Below, piece by piece: positions 11,840 to 23,000 of a DNA stretch of 64,000 nucleotides; the first letter of the stretch is position 1, and every line of letters starts with the position of its first letter. The stretch is from contig CM049322.1 in NCBI GenBank assembly GCA_026874595.1, positions 37,817,340-37,881,339 on the forward strand, written 5' to 3'. This DNA is from Sipunculus nudus (Eukaryota; Annelida; Sipuncula; Golfingiida; Sipunculidae). The translations under genes and the position numbers were made by a program. Below the pieces are notes generated by a model, which was not told the origin of the DNA, searched no databases, and worked only from the letters and a program-made list of their open reading frames with translations.

Positions 11840-14800
11840 AACTTTATTTATTTTACATGGATTGTACAACTAGTTATAATAACTAATACGAGGCACTCTC
11901 CATGGCACGGATGTTTGCGCTCGGTAGAAGGTAATCATTGTATATACAGTTTAGCCTTGCCTGACGACCATCCCGGTATACCGACCATCTCGAAAATGCG
12001 ACCACTTAATGGAGGTCCGTGAGGTGGTCGAGATTTCGAAGTTTCACTGTATATAAGAGAAATGATGATACCAACGATACTTGAGTTAATGATGCGACAA
12101 ACAACTACTATGCCGAGTGGGGCTAATTTACCTTGTAGGATCTCTGTAAACGACAGCCGGGCGTATACAGGCTAAGAGACAGGCTGCACAACTTTGCATG
12201 CGCAGGTGGAAAAAAAAACAAGATAATATATAAAATATCTATGGCGGAATATATATTTTAACACCAGCTCGAAATCTATTATGAGAACATACATTATCAA
12301 ATAAACATTAACAGATATGATGATGTATGACAGGATAACTTTTATCAGATAAATGCTCATTTAAGGTATAATAATAAATTTTACATGCAGAAGCAGATAG
12401 CATATCATGTTCGAGGTAAATACTAGTATTTGATCATATAAAAGATGCTATAAAGTGATGCGGGCTTGTAGATTGTTTTATTAGGCACTGCCAACGTTGG
12501 CAATGACACGCTATGCATGATGGTAGCAACAAAACGTTGCAGAAACTACACTTGCCAACATCCATGTTGTTCGCATAAAAGCTGTCTCCGGCAAAATGCA
12601 CACATACAATGCAAAATTCAAGAGTATGTCTTTTATAAAATTTAATGATCGCGGTGTCCTCGAGAGGGACCTTTGTAGTACCAAATTCTGCCAACAGATG
12701 TCATAACCTGTTGTAGTCATATAACACCTGGCTCCCCAGGAAACCGTTATGAAAATAGATAAACAAATAACCAAGTCTATCTAATTACGGATCAGATGGC
12801 GCTTAATTTCATATGTGGTCATGGGCAGATTTGGCTCAATATTGAACTTTTTCTAATAGTCTTTAGCAAAAAGGGGTACTTTCGGTAACGATTATTGTGA
12901 TTTACGGTAAAACAGCTTCCTTTTTTCAGCACCAACTAGTATTCAAACGTTGAATGAATAAAATGTTTAAAACATCTATTATTTTGATCACACCGTAGCA
13001 CGAATCAAAATTTTGCTCATTGTATAGAAAATTCAAGGTAACATTTCAATTTATGAGGACAAACAAAGAATTATTCAATATTTATTAATGTCTAACTCAT
13101 GCCTTAGGTGTTTTTCAAGAATGTACTGTAATACAGAAACGATTTTACCGTAATTAATATGGAGCATTGTTAAGTTTTACTGTATATAGAAAACAGGTCA
13201 ATTTTTAGATTATCGTAAAGGTTTATCATCACACCTTCGTGCTGTAACCATAATAGCAGAAACATTGGTCTTTTTATAGTAAAGACTATACGGAATAAGT
13301 ATCATTTTGTAAGCATGCGCATATGGAATGAAAATAGAAGATCTTTCCTTGAAATGGAACAAATTGTAATTTTAAAGTTTAGACAGTTTAGACAAGTAGT
13401 TCCGGCCGACCCACACTGTCGGATCATATACTGTCGAGTATATACGAGCTCTAGCGGAATGGTGGTAGGAATTAGTGTCGTGCTAGTCAACAAAATTATT
13501 CCACCAGAAGACACCATTTGAAATTTGTTGATTATTCTCTCAAACTTGTATATCATCCCACAGTTTGACGCTTTAGTGGATTAATTATTGAAGACGTTTA
13601 ATTAGAAGGAAAAAGTAATAAAATTTTCAGTGCCATATAGGGGTTTCATTTTGACATGCAACATTCAACCAAACTATAAAAAAAAACCTATTCACTTCAA
13701 CAGGGGGACAATGGTTTGTCAAGACAGTTTTACTTCTATGCTTGGTCTTCAGATTTTGCCATTTTAAACAAAATCTCTCCCAGGAAATTTATTTTTGTTA
13801 GACCGTTTTACATAAATCAAGGAGAATGGTTAAATACCATGCGTTGGGGTGGGATTGGGTGAGACTAAACTTTATTTCATTTCAGTTCATTTGAAATTCG
13901 ATAGATGGCGCTACGGCATAGTGCACGACAGCTTGTTGATTATGACGCCATCTGGTGTCAATTTATTTACAAACATTAAAATAAACCTTGCTGTAAACAG
14001 AGTAAAACAAGTACTTGTCAGAGTATTAATACTGCTGGTCTATCCGATTCTCCCATAACGCCATAAGTTTAGTATTTTGATTTATTTTTACAGAATGCTT
14101 GCGATACCAAGAACACCTGTTCTATCCCAGTGGACAGTGATTTCTTCAAAGTCAACCCATGCCTGGCCAAAACGTTCAAGTATGCTCGTGTTTTCTACAG
14201 ATGTAACAGTAAGCACTTTGTTTTGTACTTTTTTTCATTTCTGTATAAATTAACTAAACTTTTCGTGACAAATAGACCTGTTGCTTTAGCCTAATGGTAT
14301 ACCAATTCAGATTTCCTGAATCATACACAGTGCCACGGTACCGTAACGCGGATTCCAGGTGATAGCTAGAACAAAGCCAGCCCCTTATGTCAATAAATGA
14401 CAAAAAAGTCAATTGTAGTATTTAATATGATGAAAAAGCTTCATGTGGGAGTAATCATTAATATGACACTGGATGAGATATTTAATTACAACTTTAAATC
14501 ACATTTCCCATTTGACTGTTTTATCAATTGCGCGCATATGCCTATATATATGTGCGTATATGTATATAAAAAGCCGTTTCCATGCTTACAAGTATAAACG
14601 TATGTGCTATCACTGGCAGACGTGTATATAGTGGTTCAGTGTATCTAGCAGGTCTCCCTCAAAATGATGTTGGTGTGAAATGATTTTACCCCGAGTCCCT
14701 GAGTTCAGGCAGATTTTGTTGGTGAAAATCGCTCCTGTGGCAATTTTCAAGCATATACGCACCCACGCATATATGCTGACGGACACATGAAAACACCTCA

Positions 14801-16062
14801 GTTACAAAATCATATGAGCAATTTTTCGGGCATTTATACGCATGTTAGCACCATTTCGGCCCTTCGATATATGATTGTCAACAACCAGCGTATTGGCTGT
14901 AGGCTTTCTTTTTGTTTCTTACACAGTAGGGTGCCCATTGAAATTAAGCTATATTTTCATAAACTAACAAAATAAATCCAGATGGTATGCTGCAATGAGG
15001 GAATGGGGTATTGGCCTAATTACCTATGATTAAATTAAAATCAAATCTTGCAAAATATTTAAGTAATGCTATAATTAACTAATTGATTGAACAGTCTAAA
15101 TTTTTGCAACACCTCTACTCTATTCATGAAGATCAAGGTCATTGGTCATATGCTCAAACAACTGCACTTGATAGCTATACTGATTAGCTAATAATTGGTC
15201 ATAAATATTCTAGAAAAATGCAGTTGCCTGCAACCAATTACAGACGCCATGTCACTTGGCCACAAGATTCAGAAGAACCAGAGAGTTGCAGAATATAAAT
15301 GTTGTTTTTTCTTATGAAGTTTACATCTCATAATAGGCCTTTGGTCTCTCGTTAGTTTTAAGCTCAGAATGTGTGATAATTTTTGAGTTTCAAAGAATAA
15401 TAGCCATATTTCAATGGGCACCCTACTGTGGAACAGACTATAGTCGAAAAAAAATTAAATGCCTGCTTAGTAGTGTTATTACGGTTAATTCACGCATATA
15501 CTCGCACATGGAAACCCAGCTTTATATATTTTGCTAACAGATCCAATGTTTCTCTAACTTTTGTTGTCCTGATAGTTTTGTTGTGTTTTAGAATACCTAC
15601 ATGGAATCATACTCACAAGAGATAACTGTTACATGATTTTATTTTTTGATATGACCAAAATGTACCATCAGCTGAATCGTTGTGTAACAGTTAAGAAATG
15701 GAGTAATATTAAAAATTATTGCATACAAATCACTCGGTCTGTCACAAGATAAACCGAACTGGAGTTCCTATGAAACTTTTTAACATTTGGATGGTTATCA
15801 TTTCATCTGTAACAGTATGACAGATTATATGTTTCAATAAAGGCTTACTTTGGATCTGTCAAATAATAAATTAACCAATGATGTTGCAGCTATAAGTCAA
15901 TAAGTAATGTAGTCTATTTAAAAAAACGGCTCTGTTGAATACAATATATGTTACACAATTCTGTCTGAAAAAGTGATTTACTGTAATAATAATTATTGTT
16001 ATCATTTATGATTATCAACTGAAGCGGACTCGGACTTTAAGTAATTGCCAATGTCTATGATG

Positions 16063-16115
<53 letters not shown>

Positions 16116-16508
16116 TATATATATATATGGCTTTTCTCTCTAACAAACTAAATACCCGGCACTCAGCACATACTTTTCTCCTCGAGACTGACCCCTCCAT
16201 GTCATTGATACCCCAGCAGCCCTGTTTTCATGTGGATATACAGAGGCCAGTTCTGACGAAACATCAGACAGATTTATGGGTATATAGCTAGCAAGTCAGC
16301 CCTGTTGACTTAGCGAAGGGTCACACTGTTAGCTCTGTTTACAGACAGTCACTCGCTCTGACGAAGGCTACAAGGGTGTCTGAAAATATAGCAACAATCT
16401 GTATATGTTATCCAAATAATATGATTGTTTGAAATGTTGGCTTTGATGTCTCTCTTATTTTATGTTCATTGACTGTCTTAAGCCAGCACCCGGAGAATTT
16501 AGAAAGTG

Positions 16509-16572
<64 letters not shown>

Positions 16573-16657
16573 TTTCCGAAAGGAATGCTTCTAATTTTAC
16601 TAATACTTGAATATTATTTCTTAGGTCTTTACTGCATATTATTTATATTTACAAGTA

Positions 16658-16708
<51 letters not shown>

Positions 16709-18485
16709 CTGGTATTTTCTAAGGTTATCATAAATCAGTACCACATGTCTTCATTAAGTGATACAATCAATATAATCTATTTTGTGTAATAATAGAAGAA
16801 GCAAGGGATTTGCATACTAGTTAATGAACACCATATCGAGGTAGATAGGTGTTCACATGAGGTCAATGGATGCACATATGCTATTTAGTATTGATTTATG
16901 TGGGCGTGATCTGTAGCCCAGTGTTTGATTAAGATGCTACATACAAAGTCTCACGAATATTGATTTGTGCATGCATGATCTGTACAAACAGTGATGCGTT
17001 GAGCCAAGAAACATCAACTTCTTTTGTGAATTGCAGAAGATATATATTACTTTGAGTATATATCTACCATGTAATATATGTGAAAAAGAACGGTGTCCTG
17101 TCTTTCTTAAGAACGAACGGAATGTTAATTGGTAGATACAGTGTTGTTTTGCTACTTGCTGGGTTGGCGCGAAGTGAAGACTCTGACGTCATACCAAACG
17201 ACGGTGTCGATTTCATCTTCACTGACGGTAGGTTATATTTGATTAAAATACCTATTGTTTTATTCTTTTATTAAAGAGGAAGAAAAGAAGGAAGTCATAA
17301 AATGTTCGATAAAGGAAGAAAAGCTGGTCAAGTGCCCGACTGGCCAAATTATAGTCGTCAATCAGGCGTTGACGAGAGATGGTGGCATTTCTTCGAATAA
17401 CTGTGACAACGGCACCTGCCCAACCAAAAGTGTGACCGATCTCTTGAAATCCGCATGTGACCTCAAGACTGATTGCCCCATAGACCCCGATGCAGAGGAT
17501 ATAGAGGATGTATGCGAAACTGAGGATCAGACAATTGAAATTTACTACACATGCTCAGGTATTACTGGATCAATTGTTCCGAAATTTAGTTTCGAATACC
17601 AACAAGTATCACTATCGGGTTAATAAACTCATTCGTGCTCATCATTTATTTGAATATTTAATTTCGAATATAAACGTTGTACGTATCCAGATTGGCTAGG
17701 TTTATATAACATTAATATATTTGAACTGGATGGCTATTGCATCTTTTAAATGCCTTTTGTGATTCATGTCTATTCCAGACTTTAGTTTCGTAAATGAACA
17801 TCGGGAATATCAGTATAGTGCAACCTGTAATATTTATGACATCCGCCAAGGAAGTTGTTATTACACGTGTTTATAGATTTGTTTATAAACTGGTGACTGG
17901 AAAATACGATTTTGAACTTGTCATTTTTAAGTCATGGCACCTAAGAACAGTCAAACAGACTCTCGTAGAAGGAATATTATAAGAAGATAATTTACATGGC
18001 TTCTTGACCAATGCTGGAATAATTGGCAGCCTGTGTTTCAATGCATGCCTAGTACAAACTGACGCCGATAGGTGTCGATCTGTATTCTAATTAGCCCGAA
18101 AGAGCCAGACACAAATACCCACCCCCCCCCCCCCCCCCCCCATCCCCGCCCTCGCCCGCCGTTTTAACTGGACATTCAAGTAATAATGGGTGATTCTTTA
18201 ACGGACGATTCCTGAATAGATCAATTGAGTCTATATCTAATTCACAAATGTTATAATAAATAATTCTAGTTGATGTAGCTTTTCTGACAGACCTTTGAAT
18301 GTTTTTACACAGAATGTGAGAACACAGGGGGAGATGACGTTCAGTGTGAGATCTGGAAGTCGCAGGGAGAATGTGAGAAGAATCCAACATGGATGATCCC
18401 TTACTGCAGAAAAGCATGCTGGGAGTGCTCCGAACCAGGTATGACCACGACTCGTTTCTGATGCCCCAAACCTACATCTTCCTCT

Positions 18486-18539
<54 letters not shown>

Positions 18540-19368
18540 AAGCTTAAATTAACTTTTGTTCACATATAAAATGTATTACAGTGAAACCTCGAAATTACGA
18601 ACACCAATGGGACCTAGAAAAAGTGGTCGGATTTTCGAGGTTTTACTGTAAAACATTTTATATGTGAACAAAAGCTGAGCGAGGTCACATATAAAAAGAT
18701 AAAGAGAACTGAAACCTTGAACTATATCATTGTTTTGATGCGGTCGCTACACAGTGGTTTTGCTGAATAGCTTGTAAAGCTTTTGTTGACCTTTCAAATA
18801 TATAAAATACATGTATATTTTATGTGATTTCTTATAGAAGTAAAAAATCTCCTACCCTCCCCCCCCTCCCTCTCTCTCTGTCTCTCTGTCTCTGCCTGTC
18901 TCTGCTTCTCCATACTCTAATTGGCCTTTGTCCAGATTAAAAACAAAAGCAAGGAAAATTAAAAAGTAACGTTAAGTAAAAACTGGCGTTATTTTATGTT
19001 CATGTATTACTATGGATACATTACATGTGATGGCCAATAAAATGACACTTTGTGATATATCTTTATTATTTCTGCATATTTCTTTATTACCAGCCTGTCT
19101 GAACGACTCCCCGGATGAAAAGTGTGAACGCTGGGCAAATCGTGCTGAATGTGCGAGGAATAAAAATTGGATGCATTCGCACTGCCGCAAATCCTGCTTC
19201 CGGTGTGGTGAAAGCGAGGCCGATAAAGACAAAGAACTAGGTGAGTGTTTTATGTGGCTTTAAGAACTGAGTCCTCGGGTAAATTGATATGCAAGGGTCG
19301 GTTATGACTCATAGTGGTAGGTTAATTTTTGTGCAACTTTTTTTGTAATATTGCAATATCTCATTGTT

Positions 19369-19414
<46 letters not shown>

Positions 19415-20010
19415 TTATATAGCGAAAGTTAAGATAAACAGTGACGCCTTTTAGATAGACTAACTAGTTTATTAACACACGAGCTTTCGAAGTACAAAGA
19501 TTTCTTCGTCAGGTGGTAATTAAGTGGGAACGTGTAGAGAGATGTTATGTACCCCCATCCCCCTTCCTAGGACCAAGAAGTTATTTTGAATAATTATTAG
19601 GCTTTTTTTATAAAGGAAAGCTTATTGCTAGTTTAAACGCACAGAAGGAACATATAGTGTACTCAATAACCATCGATTTTAAAGAGGCAGAACGAGTCAT
19701 ATCAAAAACTGTAATGAAAATCTCGATGAAAATATATACATTTTTCTAAGTGTGGATAACGCCTGACCGCTTAAAAGTAGCGTGTCACCTCGAATAAACC
19801 GGCTGAATTGTGTATTTGCATTCGTGTGTTTACAATAAGTGAAAACTCCTTTAAATTCAACACAATGGTTTACCTGTATGTGTGTTGAATTTCTGCCTAA
19901 CCCAAAAGGGAACAATCTATTAATCTTAATAGGTAATCTGGATCACAATAATTATTTCTTATACGATTCCGAGCAGGGCAATCCAATTAGTCATTCACTA
20001 CTATAAGGAA

Positions 20011-20087
<77 letters not shown>

Positions 20088-23000
20088 GTATACGGTCTAT
20101 GAGTGATGTGTAGTTTTAATATATGTAGTCTGTCGACAGCAAGAGACTTTCTCCTTTGTCTCTTTTTCAGGTATAAATCTAGTCGGTCAGGATATTGCAC
20201 CCTGGGACGAGTTCCCTTACGTCACACAAGGGCAGCAGAAAGTGTTCTTAGTTGGTCACAAATTTCCCGACAGAGGCATGCTGTTCGCTTTCTTGGTATA
20301 TGTACAAAACTTGAGTCCAGTAGTCTTGCAAGCGTGGCGCCCCTCAACGGGAGATGCTAAAAGCTACAAGCTGGTTTTCCAGAAACGCTTCGTGCCAAAA
20401 CCAGAAAACCTCGGTCAGAGGACAGTGGTAATTCTTCTTTTTCTATCTCTTTTTCAATGTGATAGAGTTATTTGCCTAATAAAATAAACAAATGCATGTC
20501 ACATGCAGTGAAGTTTGAAATAATAACCAAACTTTTTTTTGTTATTTGCCAATTGTTTTAGTAAATATTTCTTGACAAGGAAAATTTTACCATTTTTTAT
20601 TACATTTCGACAAACAAGAATATCATCATGTAGAAAGGAGAAAATGACAACATAAATTTGGGCCAGGCTTAAAAAAAGACTTAATTATCATCTTTCTTGG
20701 AACTGCTATACCAATTGCCACAAGCTTTTATTAAATTGAATTCACTATCCGTATAAACGTTTTGTTTTTATTATCTACATGGAAATCCAAAATTCAAAGT
20801 TAACTTAGCACAGTGGCTAAAACGTCTCACTTTATTATTTACCCGATTCGTGTTCTAATTATTTATAGTGAAATAAGAAGGAACAACCTAAATTGATATA
20901 TGTTAAACCTTGGAGTCAGTGACTGAGATTTATAGCTATTAGTTAATAAAAAAAGTAAGTAAATGTTAAGATTGGTACTGATCATATACCTTATAATCTT
21001 TTATCAATTATTTTGAAAATATAATTATATTACAAAAATATTACTAGTATATTACTAGGAATGTGCATTCTACTAAATGCAAGTTTCCCGCCATGTGGGG
21101 TGTGTGTGTGTGTGTGTGGATGGGGGGGGGAGGGCTGTTGTTGGATGCTCCCAAAACCGTGTTTGCGTTAACTTATTCGGCCCATATTCCTAGGGTCACT
21201 CGCACTTTAGTGACTCTACATTTGAAACACACCATGAATATTTTATGAGATTCCGTTCATGATTGTGTGAGATATGTTGTTGGCACACACACTGACACAC
21301 ATACAGACACACGAACGTGGATAAACACATACCCTCCTGACGAATTATAGCATTATTGTACTTGAATAACTGGAAACATGAAACAACTGTTTATGCCTTT
21401 AAGTTACTACATTTACATACCTTCTAATTTAAATATTTATACTCTCCACTCAGATCTACCTCGGTGAAGGTGAATGTGGAATGATCGGCAAAGACGACCA
21501 ACTGGCGTTTATGCTGGAGAATGTAACGGGGTCAATCGGGTACAATTTTGCCACGGATGGCACCACGGCACATTTCTACAGTTTTAACGAGACGAAGCCG
21601 AATCTAGACGAGAGCATTGTATTTGACGACCTAGGTCTCCCGTTTTCGTTCGGCCTTGCTGCTGTATATGATACAAGTAATGTACATTTCACTGTTAAAG
21701 TACACGCCAAGAGTGGTGGCGCCACCTACAATCACGCATTCGTAGATTACATCCATGCATTTATCTTTGGAGTGGTTGAATGTATCACCCTGAAATTTTG
21801 CATGTACATAGACTTTGAATTCTACTATCTTGAATAGAGGACTGCTACCGCCACCTACAATCGTTTTTGCATGGTGTTCATTTGTGCATCTGTTTTGGGT
21901 GAAAATTACACACTTATCCCCATCTAGCTTGTGCAGCTTTCTCGTACACAAGACTCGTGGCGCCACCTAAAATCATATATTCGTAGAATACATCGATGTA
22001 TCTATCTCAGGAGTGGTTCGATATAACGGCTTGAATGTTGCATGCCCACAGTTTTTGGAATGCTAAATCTTTAATACATGACTGGTGTAAATCTCAGGAG
22101 TGGTTCAATGTCACAACCTGAAATTTCCAATCCATCCATCTTGGATAGCTTTCTCATACACTAGTGAGGTGGCATTAGCCACAATCATGCTTTTGTAACT
22201 ACTTTGACGCATTTATCTCTGGGGTTGTTTATCATATCGGCCTAAAATTTGTCATTTCCATATATCTAGGATGCCATGTTGCCTATCTGTGTGTTTATGT
22301 GTGTTTATATTTCTTGAAATCACACATATCTCAGAAATGCATTGCTGTAGGCCTACCAGCCTGAAATTTTGTACAGATCTTTTAATACTTTATCTTGTAA
22401 AATATTTTTTAGTTTCGTCCATCTCTGCGTCTTGACATATTTTGGCATCTCTGATGCCACAAATTCGGAGGGCTGTCACATTAGGAGACATTCCATATAT
22501 GTTATGTCACCAAGACGCCGTTCTGAACAACAGGATCATGAGTTTAGTTACTAATTTGTCCAAGAGATGGCGCCTTCTTAAGATATGCGCACCATGCTTT
22601 AATTAGCTTAGCAGAAGTCAGTACATGTATTTTCTCACTTATATTGCCAAATCATGAGGGGTATGCAAATTTGCCTCAATATGAAATTTATTTACATAAT
22701 TTCTTTTTTAAACAAATTTACAATAGTACAGTATTTCATATACCTTGCTATGGCTAGGCTGCTTGTAAGACAACTGAGCTACGCCGATCACCCTTAATTA
22801 GTCGTCCGTGACTATTTGGTACACTGACCCCACCTCAGAGCAGGATCAAAATCTATTGTGGCATATGAAAACAATACCAAGATCTGAAATTCCTCTGTGT
22901 GGAGAATGTACTGCTTCATACATTAGTTACTGATTTGTCCGAGAGATTGCGCCTACTTGATATATGCGCATTCTGTGCAATCCATTCCACATCAAATTGA

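Larger units (their letters stand above)
11222..14093 (+). other. Gene 2 intron 2
   Basis: Contains a poly-C run (about 11586-11600), (TA)n at 11790-11835 and a fold-back element at 11946-12052. From 12053 to 14093 nothing coding or repetitive was recognised. Confidence 0.7.
14209..17121 (+). other. Gene 2 intron 3, upstream of the internal first exon
   Basis: Mostly unremarkable AT-rich DNA. (TA)n at 16065-16128, 16511-16570 and 16662-16700; a possible Penelope-type terminal fragment at 16141-16440. The region just before 17122 would have to hold the internal promoter; no clear TATA was assigned. Confidence 0.65.
18439..19093 (+). other. Gene 2 intron 5
   Basis: (CT)n at 18489-18536 followed by a perfect-armed fold-back element at 18553-18674 and a second pyrimidine-rich stretch near 18855-18910. 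Confidence 0.75.
19241..20170 (+). other. Gene 2 intron 6
   Basis: (TA)n at 19371-19407, a Penelope-type end fragment at 19428-19540 and (TA)n at 20012-20082; the rest is plain. Confidence 0.7.

Noticed and set aside
11021-14208. Exons 1-3 of gene 2 as a separate secreted lectin gene
   Set aside because: No terminal exon or poly(A) signal follows, phases fit the downstream exons, and gene 3 repeats the same layout.
18313-19240. ShK exons as a venom toxin gene
   Set aside because: They are symmetric-phase exons inside a multidomain membrane protein; ShK folds are common in non-toxin animal proteins.
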